Origin: Collinsella sp. CAG:166
GTDB lineage: Bacteria; Actinomycetota; Coriobacteriia; Coriobacteriales; Coriobacteriaceae
Direction of reading: 5' to 3'
NCBI GenBank assembly: GCA_000434535.1
Contig: FR878699.1
Span: 1 to 5,758, forward strand
Length of the DNA stretch: 5,758 nucleotides
Shown: in pieces, positions 1 through 5,758 of the stretch
Numbering within the stretch: position 1 is the first letter of the stretch
How the letters are laid out: every line of letters begins with the position of its first letter
Notes under the pieces: generated by a model
The model's database searches: none
Seen by the model: only the letters and a program-made list of their open reading frames with translations
What the model was told of the DNA's origin: nothing
Program-made: the position numbers and the translations under genes

Positions 1-36
1 AGGGCGCGACCAGAAGGTCAGCGCCCTTTCATTTCA
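1..36. terminator. Hairpin with short T-rich tail, probable (bidirectional) terminator
   Basis: AGGGCGC at 1-7 pairs with GCGCCCT at 21-27, and GACC at 8-11 pairs with GGTC at 16-19. The loop is AGAA and one A (20) is bulged. On the plus strand the stem is followed by TTTCATTT (28-35), a weak U-tract. On the minus strand the stem is preceded by AAATGAAA, and whatever follows it lies outside the window. It may end a plus-strand gene lying to the left, or act in both directions as a backup for the minus-strand operon. The stem is seen directly; the role is inferred. Confidence 0.6.
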
Positions 37-111
37 CGTCACCTTGCTCGCTTAGGGGCGTTTTCGCTGTCCGTCCTCAACCTGCGGTGTTGCTATGGTG
101 GTCATTGGGGC

Positions 112-165
112 GGCACTTGGGGACGTTCCTTTTCTGCCGGCAGTTGGGGACGCTTCTTTGGTGCA
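112..165. repeat. Tandem 27-base REP-like intergenic repeat, two units
   Basis: Two adjacent units, 112-138 and 139-165, match at 21 of 27 positions. Each begins GGCA and carries the core TTGGGGACG. The junction forms the perfect palindrome CTGCCGGCAG (134-143). A third, more diverged relative lies in inverted orientation at about 169-192 (GGCAG, then AAAAG, then GTCCC) and overlaps the operon terminator. TTGGGG also occurs just before the block at 105-110. Similar TTGGGGAC-core intergenic repeats occur in other bacteria, sometimes linked to RAYT-type transposases; that parallel is from memory. No coding potential is visible here and no transposase is in the window. Whether the element recurs in the genome cannot be judged from one window. 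Confidence 0.45.
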
Positions 166-175
166 GGGGGCAGCT

Positions 176-214
176 AAAAGAGTCCCGTCCCACATTAGCT
201 ACCTGTGGGAGGGA
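176..214 (-). terminator. Intrinsic terminator after the phosphatase gene
   Basis: Read on the minus strand, the stem TCCCTCCCACA (214-204) pairs with TGTGGGA-c-GGGA (194-183), giving 11 pairs with one bulged C. The nine-base loop is followed at once by CTCTTTT (182-176). The hairpin begins seven bases after the phosphatase stop codon. It is the only good terminator-like structure seen downstream of hypF on this strand, so it probably ends the whole hyp-phosphatase transcript. Confidence 0.75.
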
Positions 215-221
215 TGAGCGG

Positions 222-890
222 TTACTCGCCCAGAATCAGCGCCGCGAGCTCTGCCTGGCTGTCCACCACGTAGTCGGCGCCGGCGGCCTCCAGCTCTGTG
301 CGGCCGCGGAAGCCCCAGCTGACGCCTGCGCTCTTAAGGCCGGCGTTGTGGCCGGTCAGGATATCGACATTGGAATCGCCCACATAGAGCGTGGTTGCCG
401 GATTGGCGCCCAGCTCCTCCATCACATGTAGCGTGACGGGTGCTTCGGGCTTGGGCGGAAACGCATCGACACGGCCCTGTACCAGCGCAAAGCGCTCGGA
501 ACCAAAATACTTCTCGATAAGCGGAGCCGCCGAGATGTGGTCCTTGTTGGTGAGCACGGCAAGCTGCACGCCCGCGGCACGCAGGCGGTCGAGCATCTCG
601 ATTGTGCCGGCATAGGGGGCGGTGTGGTCCCCCTTGTGCTCGCCGTAGTAAGCCCTAAACTCGGCAAGCGTTTGCTCAAACATACGGCCGTCGCCCGCAT
701 ACTCGGCAGGCATAAAGCGCTCAACCAGCTTGAGCATGCCGTTTCCCACCTTGTAGCGGTACTCGTCAACGGCAAACGTGGGCCAGCCGTGCGCCTCGCA
801 GGTATGGTTGCCGGCGGCCGCCAGGTCCTCGAGCGTGTTGAGGATGGTGCCGTCCAGGTCAAAGATCACATGGGAAAAAGCTGCTGCCAT
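222..890 (-). CDS. HAD-superfamily phosphatase, phosphoglycolate phosphatase-like
   Basis: Encodes a 222-residue soluble hydrolase of the haloacid dehalogenase superfamily, close in layout to Gph/PGMB-type small-molecule phosphatases. Visible motifs are motif I FDLDGT, with nucleophile Asp11 and acid/base Asp13; a helical cap at about residues 20-90; motif II LTNK, with Thr114; motif III Lys147 in PPKPE; and motif IV GDSNVD at 171-176. All catalytic residues are present and the length is normal for the family. I chose the ATG at 890 because GGGAG (896-900) lies five bases upstream and the protein then begins just before motif I. The open frame runs further upstream to 998, but that extension is arginine-rich and has no family counterpart. 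The true substrate is unknown: phosphoglycolate is the usual label, but sugar phosphates or pyrophosphate are equally possible. It follows hypE by 123 bases with no terminator seen between them, so co-transcription is likely; a role in hydrogenase maturation is not implied. Confidence 0.88.
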   Translation of the reverse strand: MAAAFSHVIFDLDGTILNTLEDLAAAGNHTCEAHGWPTFAVDEYRYKVGNGMLKLVERFMPAEYAGDGRMFEQTLAEFRAYYGEHKGDHTAPYAGTIEMLDRLRAAGVQLAVLTNKDHISAAPLIEKYFGSERFALVQGRVDAFPPKPEAPVTLHVMEELGANPATTLYVGDSNVDILTGHNAGLKSAGVSWGFRGRTELEAAGADYVVDSQAELAALILGE

Positions 891-1002
891 GAAAGCTCCC
901 GTCATTGGGTTTAAAACGCACCTCATAATACTGGGCGTTCGCGTCTGGCGTGGTTGGAATCTGAACATCTCCAGGGATATCAGGTGACATCGCGCCAATC
1001 AT
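859..1002 (-). CDS. Doubtful small ORF (47 aa) between hypE and the phosphatase
   Basis: An ATG at 1002 opens a 47-codon frame ending in TGA at 859-861. It starts 11 bases after the hypE stop and overlaps the phosphatase start by 32 bases in another frame. AGGA (1012-1015), overlapping the hypE stop, lies nine bases upstream and could serve as a ribosome-binding site. The peptide begins MIGAMSPDIPGD and is rich in Asp, Pro, Phe and Tyr, without a signal peptide, membrane segment or known motif. Third-position GC looks lower than in the neighbouring genes, and a second frame is also open here, so this may be chance. I do not recognise it. Confidence 0.2.
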   Translation of the reverse strand: MIGAMSPDIPGDVQIPTTPDANAQYYEVRFKPNDGSFHGSSFFPCDL

Positions 1003-1013
1003 GCGATTCCGTC

Positions 1014-2048
1014 CTAGCAAATTCTCGGCAGCTGCTCTCCCACGAGCATGTCGAGGATGCGGGTCGAGCCCCAGCCGGTGCGCACGCGCACGGCGGGACG
1101 GGAGCCCTCGGCAAGTGGCAGCACGCGACCGATGATGGCGGCATTCTCGCCGTAGCGGGCGGCGCGCATGGCGGCCAGCGCGGCATCGGCCTGCTCGGCC
1201 GGCACCACGGCGACCATCTTGCCCTCGTTTGCTACCTGCAGCACATCGTAGCCGAGCATCTCGCAAGCCGCCTGCACATCAGGACGCACGGGCACGGCAT
1301 CCTCGTCGACCTCCATGGCAACGCCGCTGGCCTGGGCAAACTCGTTGAGTGTGGACGCTAGGCCACCGCGCGTGGGGTCGCGAAAGCAACGCGTGCCGGG
1401 CGCTGCGGCCAGAACGTCGGCAATCAGGTGGTTGAGCGGCGCGGCATCGCTTTCGATCGTGCTCGAAAACGCCAGGCCCTCGCGTTGGCTCATGATGGCG
1501 ATACCGTGGTCGCCCAGTGTGCCCGACACCAGAATGACGTCGCCGGGGCGGCAGTTGGCGCCGCTGAGCGCCACGCCCGTGGGAACCTCGCCCACGCCGG
1601 CGGTATTGATGTAGACGCCGTCGGCCCCGCCGCGCTCGACCACCTTGGTGTCGCCCGTGATTATGGACACGCCCGCCTCATGCGCCGTTTCGGCCATCGT
1701 CTGCACAATCTGGCGGAGCTTATCCATGGGATAGCCCTCTTCGAGGATAAAGCCGCACGATAGGTAGCGCACGTTGGCGCCAGAGGTCGCGACATCGTTA
1801 ACGGTTCCGCACACGGCTAGGCGGCCGATGTTGCCACCGGGGAAGAACTGAGGCGTCACCACAAAGCTGTCGGTCGACATGGCGATGCGCCCGCTCGCGG
1901 GCAGTGCGGCGACGCCGGCGTCGTTGCCCTCGAGCAGCTCGGGCGACCCAAAGGCATCCAAAAAGACCTCGTCGATGATGCGTTTCATCATCTGGCCGCC
2001 AGAGCCGTGGCCCAGCAAGACAGCGCTATCGGAGATACTATGGGACAT
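1014..2048 (-). CDS. hypE: HypE, carbamoyl dehydratase for hydrogenase cyanide ligand synthesis
   Basis: HypE accepts a carbamoyl group from HypF on its C-terminal cysteine and dehydrates it with ATP to a thiocyanate, the source of the two CN ligands of the [NiFe] active-site iron. It acts in the cytoplasm as a homodimer and meets the HypC-HypD complex. The 344-residue protein shows the PurM-like fold motifs in order: GHGSGGQMM (13-21), the region around TDSFVVTPQFFPGG, GTVND (81-85), GDTKVV (132-137), SGTLGDHGIAI (175-185), DPTRGGLAS (from 224) and NEGK (274-277). It ends in the diagnostic PRIC, with the acceptor Cys344 as last residue. Length is normal (about 335-345). The frame could start six codons earlier at 2066, but that ATG has no Shine-Dalgarno sequence, whereas the ATG at 2048 has GGAG eight bases upstream and gives the usual N-terminus. 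It follows hypD by 48 bases with no terminator between. Confidence 0.97.
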   Translation of the reverse strand: MSHSISDSAVLLGHGSGGQMMKRIIDEVFLDAFGSPELLEGNDAGVAALPASGRIAMSTDSFVVTPQFFPGGNIGRLAVCGTVNDVATSGANVRYLSCGFILEEGYPMDKLRQIVQTMAETAHEAGVSIITGDTKVVERGGADGVYINTAGVGEVPTGVALSGANCRPGDVILVSGTLGDHGIAIMSQREGLAFSSTIESDAAPLNHLIADVLAAAPGTRCFRDPTRGGLASTLNEFAQASGVAMEVDEDAVPVRPDVQAACEMLGYDVLQVANEGKMVAVVPAEQADAALAAMRAARYGENAAIIGRVLPLAEGSRPAVRVRTGWGSTRILDMLVGEQLPRIC

Positions 2049-2056
2049 ATCGAAAA

Positions 2057-2060
2057 CTCC
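2057..2060 (-). promoter_or_regulatory. Ribosome-binding site deciding the hypE start
   Basis: GGAG on the minus strand lies eight bases before the ATG at 2048. The in-frame ATG at 2066 is preceded only by a C-rich stretch (CACCTCCC) with no anti-16S match. This argues for the shorter HypE. Confidence 0.7.
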
Positions 2061-2096
2061 AATCATGGGAGGTGTCAGCGCGCGGGGGCGTTCGGG

Positions 2097-3209
2097 CTAG
2101 ACTCGGTAACGGTAGTATGCTGCGCAGCTGCCCTCGGAGCTCACCATGCAGGGGCCGACGGGATGCTCGGGCGTACAAGCGTGGCCAAAGAGCGGGCAGC
2201 TGCTCGGCGTAATGGCCCCGCGCAGCACGTCGCCGCAGCGGCACCCACGCGGCTCGACCGTCGCCTCAACGGGCACGTCAAAGCGAGTGCGGGCATCAAA
2301 GCGCGAGAACTCGGGGCGGATGGAAAGGCCCGAGTTGGCAATCGGCCCCAGTCCGCGCCACGTGGTGTCGCATGGCTCAAACACCTGCTCGACCAGCTGG
2401 CGCGCCACGGGGTTGCCGTCTGCGTTAACGCCACGGCGGTAGGCGTTGTCGATCGCGGGCCTGTCCTCGACAACCATCTGGACCAGCATGCAGATGCCTT
2501 GCAGGATATCGACCGGTTCAAATCCCGTGACCACGCCCGGGGTATCGAACTCGTCGACCAAAAAGCTAAAAGGCGCCAAGCCCGTGATGGTGGCGACGTG
2601 CCCCGGCAGGATAAAACCGTCGATGGCGGTCTCGGGATCGTTGGCGATGGCGCGCAACGCCGGCGGCGTGGTCTTGTGGGCGCAATAGACCGAGAAGTTC
2701 TGGAGCCCGCGTGCATCGGCCTCCAAAATGGCGGCGGCGATGGTGGGCGTCGTAGTCTCAAAGCCCACGCCCATAAAAATGACCGGGCGATCGGGGTTTT
2801 GCTCGGCAATGTCGAGCGCGTCGAGCGGGGAGTACACAATGCGAATATCGCGCCCCGCCGCCTTTTGCGCAGAAAGTGAGGTGGACGATCCGGGCACGCG
2901 CATCATGTCGCCAAAGGTGGTGATGATGGCGCCGTCTATGTTGGCGAGCGCGATTGCGTGGTCGATGTCGCGGTTGGCGGTGACGCAGACGGGGCAGCCC
3001 GGTCCGCTCAGCAGCTTGAGCCCGGCCGGCATAATGGAGCGAAAGCCATAGCGGCCGATGCTCACGGTGTGCGTGCCGCAGACTTCCATAAGGTTGATGG
3101 CGCGGTCGCCGACAAGCTCATGAATGCGCTCGATGAGCTCGCGAGCCAGCTTGGAATCGCGAAATGCCGAAAAGTCGATACCGGAGCGCGCCGGCTGTCC
3201 GGCCGCCAC
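2097..3209 (-). CDS. hypD: HypD, iron-sulfur scaffold for Fe(CN)2CO assembly
   Basis: HypD forms a complex with HypC that holds the iron atom while its CN and CO ligands are added; cyanide comes from HypE thiocyanate. It is a cytoplasmic protein with a [4Fe-4S] cluster and redox-active cysteines. The 370 residues show every family signature: MEVCGTHT (Cys44), SGPGCPVCVT (Cys72 and Cys75), TTFGDMMRVPGS (from about 98), GFETTTP (149-155), CRCGDVLRG (Cys323, Cys325), and the C-terminal cluster region with Cys338, Cys345, Cys354 and Cys362 in a CPLFGHAC...GPCMVSSEGSCAA pattern. Length matches the family (about 360-375). The start is a GTG at 3209, sharing its first G with the last base of the hypC TAG stop, and GAGG seven bases upstream lies inside the last hypC codons. 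This geometry implies translational coupling, which suits partners that form a stable complex. Confidence 0.98.
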   Translation of the reverse strand: MAAGQPARSGIDFSAFRDSKLARELIERIHELVGDRAINLMEVCGTHTVSIGRYGFRSIMPAGLKLLSGPGCPVCVTANRDIDHAIALANIDGAIITTFGDMMRVPGSSTSLSAQKAAGRDIRIVYSPLDALDIAEQNPDRPVIFMGVGFETTTPTIAAAILEADARGLQNFSVYCAHKTTPPALRAIANDPETAIDGFILPGHVATITGLAPFSFLVDEFDTPGVVTGFEPVDILQGICMLVQMVVEDRPAIDNAYRRGVNADGNPVARQLVEQVFEPCDTTWRGLGPIANSGLSIRPEFSRFDARTRFDVPVEATVEPRGCRCGDVLRGAITPSSCPLFGHACTPEHPVGPCMVSSEGSCAAYYRYRV

Positions 3210-3469
3210 TAGTATGCCTCGGCCGGGTTGCTGGCCAGTTGGTCTTCTTCGGCCAGTTCGGTCATGGCATTAACGAGCTCGAGCGTTTCTTGCGCTTCCT
3301 GCTCGTCGACGATCTGGATGCCAAAGCCGGCGTGTACGAGAATATAGTCGCCTACCTGCGCCGTCGGCACGAGTCTTAGCGACACGGGGCGCTCGATGCC
3401 CATCATGTCGACGGTGGCCTTGAGGTCGTCGTCGCGTTTGACTACTTTGCCGGGAACGGCAAGGCACAT
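3209..3469 (-). CDS. hypC: HypC, hydrogenase maturation chaperone
   Basis: HypC is the small chaperone that binds HypD and iron through its N-terminal cysteine and then delivers the Fe(CN)2CO unit to the precursor of the hydrogenase large subunit. The 86-residue protein begins MCLAVPGKVV, so the essential Cys2 is in place once Met is removed. It continues with the OB-fold-like core, including VGDYILVHAGFGIQIVD (39-55) with the conserved His46. The tail after residue 56 is acidic and helical, as is common. Length is typical (75-95). The ATG at 3469 is preceded by AGGGG (3476-3480) at a six-base spacing. The gene ends in TAG overlapping the hypD GTG by one base. The 134 bases between the hypF stop and this start carry a promoter-like pair, so hypCDE may be transcribed partly apart from hypF. 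It could be a HybG-type paralogue, but next to hypD and hypE HypC is the natural call. Confidence 0.97.
   Translation of the reverse strand: MCLAVPGKVVKRDDDLKATVDMMGIERPVSLRLVPTAQVGDYILVHAGFGIQIVDEQEAQETLELVNAMTELAEEDQLASNPAEAY
3217..3220 (-). promoter_or_regulatory. hypD ribosome-binding site inside the end of hypC
   Basis: GAGG on the minus strand sits seven bases before the hypD GTG and is formed by the last codons of hypC (around Pro-Ala-Glu-Ala-Tyr). It supports the GTG at 3209 as the true hypD start and coupling to hypC translation. Confidence 0.65.
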
Positions 3470-3503
3470 ATTGTTCCCCTTTTATACGTTTTGCGCTGGA
3501 TGG

Positions 3504-3535
3504 GCGCTTAATAATCCATCAGTTGATGGTAGCGC
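3504..3535. repeat. Nested inverted repeat upstream of hypC
   Basis: The inner arms CCATCA (3516-3521) and TGATGG (3524-3529) are separated by two bases. They are flanked by outer arms GCGCT (3504-3508) and AGCGC (3531-3535), with an asymmetric AT-rich insert of seven bases on one side and one base on the other. The inner palindrome overlaps the candidate -10 of the promoter-like pair, the position expected of an operator for a dimeric regulator. The two-base centre is too tight for a full six-pair RNA stem, so DNA binding fits better than an attenuator. No known regulator motif is recognised. Confidence 0.3.
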
Positions 3536-3554
3536 TCGCGGGGTTCGCGGGCAA
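3526..3554 (-). promoter_or_regulatory. Candidate sigma-70-type promoter for hypCDE
   Basis: On the minus strand TTGCCC (3554-3549) and TACCAT (3531-3526) are separated by exactly 17 bases. Each hexamer matches the housekeeping consensus at four of six positions. Transcription would begin about 50 bases before the hypC ATG. A later TATAAA (about 3487-3482) is too close to the ribosome-binding site and lacks a -35. In GC-rich DNA such a match can arise by chance. Confidence 0.35.
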
Positions 3555-3603
3555 ACGCGTTACGCCTGTGAGACGGCTGGGCGCGGCGGCGTGCGAGGGC
3601 GAG

Positions 3604-5758
3604 CTACTGTGATGCAATCTGCGCGAGGCGAGCGCGTGCGACTGCCGCCTGACCGTAGGCGATGCAGCCGTCATTGATGGGTACGGTGTGGGGGACAAGG
3701 ACAGTAGGGCCTGCGCTTTTGAGCTCGCGGGTGAGGAGCTGAAGGAGAAGTCGGTTCATGAACACGCCGCCCGAGAGCGCGACGGTGTCGATGCCCTCGG
3801 GCACGCAGATATCGCTGGCGATGCGCGCCGAGGAGCGCGCGACGGCGACATGGAAGTCGAGTGCGAGCCTGTCGGCGGGCGCTCCGGCTTCAATTCCTCC
3901 CAAAAGTGCCTCAAAGAGTGCTTTCTGGTCCAGAACATAGGGGCCGTCCAGCCACGATGGGCCAGATGCGAAATAGCCGGCGTTGTCGTCGGGAAAATGG
4001 GCGATTTCGTTGTCGAGCGCGCGCCAGGCGGCGGCTTCGAGTTCTATGGCGGGTTCGCCCTCGTAGGTTGCCTTGTCGCAGATGCCCAGAATTGCTGCCG
4101 CGGCATCAAAGAGACGCCCCATGCTGCTGGTACGCGGGCTGTTGATGCCGCGCTCAATCATGGTGGCTGTCACGCTGCGCGTTTGCTCGTCGAGGCTGTC
4201 CAAAAGCCGAGCGGCACCTGGGTGCTCGAGCAGGCCGAGCTCGCTGAGCAGGGCAAAGGCGTTGCGGCGGGCGTCGCGCACGGAGGCCGCCCCGCCGGGG
4301 AGCGCCCAGGTGCGCAAATGCGCGGCGCGCTCAAAGCCGCCAAGGCCGGCGACAAGAAACTCGCCGCCCCAAATGGTCCCATCGGTGCCGGCGCCGGTGC
4401 CGTCAAAGGCGATGCCAAGGACGCGCGCGTCGGTTGTAAGCTGGCCCGCGGCGATGGCCTCGGCCATTACGCTCGCGATATGCGCATGATGGTGCTGGAC
4501 TTCGATAAGCGGCAGATCGTGCTCGCGCGCCTGCTCGCGCGCCCATTGGCTCGACAGATAGCTGGGATGCATGTCGCATGCCAAGGCGGCAGGCGCCAGG
4601 TCAAAGAGGTTTTCCAGACGCGAGCGCGCGGCGCTCCAAGCATCGAAAGTCGCGCCGTTTTCGACATCGCCGATATGCTGCGACACAAAACAGGTCGTAT
4701 GACCGTCCGAGTCCGTGCGAGTGAGTGCAATCGTGGCTTTTTGCTGCGGCCCGCAGGCGAGTACGCAGGGCGTGGTGCCGTCGAGCGCCGGCAACGACAG
4801 CGGTTGCGGCGCATATCCGCGTGCACGACGTACGGGCATGACGTCGCCGTCGACCACGCGTACCACGGAGTCGTCGTAGCGCGAGAGGATCGCACGGTCG
4901 TTACCGAGCAACGCGTCGGCGATGCCGGCGGCAACGAGGTGTTCCCAGGCAAGATCGTCATCGGTCTCGATGGGTTCTTCGCTCAGGTTTCCGCTGGTCA
5001 TGACGAGCGCGTGCATACCGTGCGACGCGGCAGCTGCAAGCAGAAGATGCTGAAGCGGGGTGTAGGGGAGCATGGCGCCGAGCTCGGGAAGGTCGTGCGC
5101 GACGGACGGCGCGAGCGCGAGGGCGTCGGGGGAGCCGCCGTTCTCGCAAACAGCATGTCGGCGCAGCAGCACAATGGGGCGAATGCTGCCGGACAGCAAG
5201 CCGCGCTCAACGTCGTTGACATGGCACAGGCGCTCAACGTCGGCAAGGTCGCGCACCATAACGGCAAGCGGCTTGTTGCTGCGGCGTTTGCGGCGGCGAA
5301 GCTCGGCTACCGCCTGCTCGTTGGAGGCGTCGCATGCCAAGTGGAATCCGCCCAGGCCCTTGATGGCGACGATGCCACCGCTGGCCAGCAGCTCAACGCA
5401 GCGCTCGATAATGGCGTCGCTGGCCTCGCGTGTGGTGCCGACGGCCGGTGTCGCGGACGAATTCCCGCACGCATCGCCGTTCACAGCCTCGCGCCACGTA
5501 ATATGCGGCCCGCAATCAAAGCAGGCATCGGGCTGTGCGTGAAAGCGACGGTCGAGTGGATCGGCATACTCTGCGGCGCAGGCGGGGCACATGGGGAAAC
5601 GGTCCATCGAGGTAGCCGCTCGGTCATAAGGCAGCGACCGGATGATGGTAAAGCGTGGGCCGCAGTTAGTGCAGTTGATAAAGGGGTAGTGATAGCGTCG
5701 GTCGGCGGGATCGAACAACTCGCGCAGGCAATCGTCACAGGTAGCGATGTCGGGCGAG
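3604..5758 (-). CDS. hypF: HypF, carbamoyltransferase (5' end outside the window)
   Basis: HypF converts carbamoyl phosphate and ATP to carbamoyl-adenylate and transfers the carbamoyl group to the C-terminal cysteine of HypE, the first step of CN ligand synthesis. The visible 717 residues run in frame from 5757 to a TAG at 3604-3606. They begin just before the first zinc finger, so roughly 100 residues, including the N-terminal acylphosphatase domain and the start codon, are missing. Visible parts in order (numbered from the first visible residue): two zinc fingers with exact Cx2C-x18-Cx2C spacing (Cys7, 10, 29, 32 and Cys57, 60, 79, 82); a polar linker at about 94-112; the YrdC-like domain with KGLGGFHLACDA (from 133), NKPLAVM (161-167), GAMLPYTPLQHLL and SGNLSEEPI (255-263); RRARGYAP (310-317); and the Kae1-like domain with metal-binding HHHAH (423-427), FDGTGAGTDGTIWGGEF (452-468), SGGVFMN (662-668) and NDG (695-697). 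The last motif reads NDGC where NDGG is usual. The frame is uninterrupted and looks functional. Confidence 0.97.
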   Translation of the reverse strand, partial: SPDIATCDDCLRELFDPADRRYHYPFINCTNCGPRFTIIRSLPYDRAATSMDRFPMCPACAAEYADPLDRRFHAQPDACFDCGPHITWREAVNGDACGNSSATPAVGTTREASDAIIERCVELLASGGIVAIKGLGGFHLACDASNEQAVAELRRRKRRSNKPLAVMVRDLADVERLCHVNDVERGLLSGSIRPIVLLRRHAVCENGGSPDALALAPSVAHDLPELGAMLPYTPLQHLLLAAAASHGMHALVMTSGNLSEEPIETDDDLAWEHLVAAGIADALLGNDRAILSRYDDSVVRVVDGDVMPVRRARGYAPQPLSLPALDGTTPCVLACGPQQKATIALTRTDSDGHTTCFVSQHIGDVENGATFDAWSAARSRLENLFDLAPAALACDMHPSYLSSQWAREQAREHDLPLIEVQHHHAHIASVMAEAIAAGQLTTDARVLGIAFDGTGAGTDGTIWGGEFLVAGLGGFERAAHLRTWALPGGAASVRDARRNAFALLSELGLLEHPGAARLLDSLDEQTRSVTATMIERGINSPRTSSMGRLFDAAAAILGICDKATYEGEPAIELEAAAWRALDNEIAHFPDDNAGYFASGPSWLDGPYVLDQKALFEALLGGIEAGAPADRLALDFHVAVARSSARIASDICVPEGIDTVALSGGVFMNRLLLQLLTRELKSAGPTVLVPHTVPINDGCIAYGQAAVARARLAQIASQ

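Noticed and set aside
87..431. A 114-codon plus-strand frame across the repeat and the 3' end of the phosphatase
   Set aside because: It runs over the repeat block and terminator and then antisense to a well-supported gene; the translated repeat (Leu, Trp, Gly-rich) shows no protein-like signature.
925..953. TATTAT (925-930) as a -10 for a private phosphatase promoter
   Set aside because: No -35-like hexamer lies at 16-19 bases; the best candidates (CCACGC, ACCACG) are far from TTGACA.
891..998. N-terminal extension of the phosphatase to 998
   Set aside because: The extension is arginine-rich and unrelated to the HAD fold, and the ATG at 890 has a good ribosome-binding site directly before motif I.
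2049..2066. Longer HypE starting six codons upstream at 2066
   Set aside because: There is no Shine-Dalgarno sequence before that ATG, while the ATG at 2048 has GGAG at eight bases and gives the usual N-terminus.
2141..2839. A 232-codon minus-strand frame within hypD in another reading frame
   Set aside because: Its product is low-complexity, rich in Ser, Arg and Pro, typical of an off-frame reading of a GC-rich gene.
2007..2879. A 290-codon plus-strand open frame opposite hypD
   Set aside because: It lies antisense to hypD, whose motifs are all intact, and its product has no recognisable motif; long antisense frames are expected in GC-rich coding DNA.
3482..3487. TATAAA as a -10 for hypC
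   Set aside because: It is almost adjacent to the ribosome-binding site, leaving no room for a leader, and no -35 is found at the right distance.
1..5758. CRISPR array, tRNA or rRNA gene, integrase or phage-defence genes
   Set aside because: I looked for regularly spaced repeats, tRNA-like cloverleaf arms and mobile-element proteins; nothing beyond the short repeat at 112-165 was found.

Overview
The window is GC-rich. All recognisable genes lie on the minus strand and read from right to left. It carries most of a [NiFe]-hydrogenase maturation (hyp) operon in the order hypF (5' end outside the window), hypC, hypD, hypE, followed by a HAD-family phosphatase gene and a strong terminator. Gene density, high GC, a GTG start with a G-overlap junction, and the style of the intergenic repeats suggest a high-GC anaerobic actinobacterium. 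A Coriobacteriia member such as Collinsella is my best guess, but that is an inference from general familiarity and not from a marker gene.

Layout from the left edge. Positions 1-36 hold a hairpin with a short T-rich tail, probably a terminator. Positions 112-165 hold two tandem 27-base units built around TTGGGGACG, which look like a small REP-like intergenic repeat. Positions 176-214 hold a clear intrinsic terminator for the minus-strand operon. Then come the HAD phosphatase (222-890), a 123-base gap with a doubtful 47-residue ORF, hypE (1014-2048), a 48-base gap, hypD (2097-3209), hypC (3209-3469, sharing one base with hypD), a 134-base spacer with a promoter-like pair and an inverted repeat, and hypF (3604 to beyond the right edge). 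No gene-free stretch exceeds 300 bases. The 221 bases at the left end contain only the repeat and the two terminators.

How the genes work together. HypF uses carbamoyl phosphate and ATP to make carbamoyl-adenylate and loads the carbamoyl group on the C-terminal cysteine of HypE. HypE dehydrates it with ATP to a thiocyanate. The HypC-HypD complex carries the iron, receives cyanide from HypE and hands the Fe(CN)2CO unit to the hydrogenase large subunit. All expected catalytic motifs are visible and intact, including the C-terminal Pro-Arg-Ile-Cys of HypE, Cys2 of HypC, the iron-sulfur cysteines of HypD and both zinc fingers of HypF. The nickel-insertion genes hypA and hypB and the hydrogenase itself are not in the window.

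Overall this is a mostly ordinary maturation operon. I did not find a convincing new system. The points worth a second look are the hypF-hypC spacer, the intergenic repeat block, the phosphatase apparently co-transcribed with hyp genes, and the possible small ORF after hypE.
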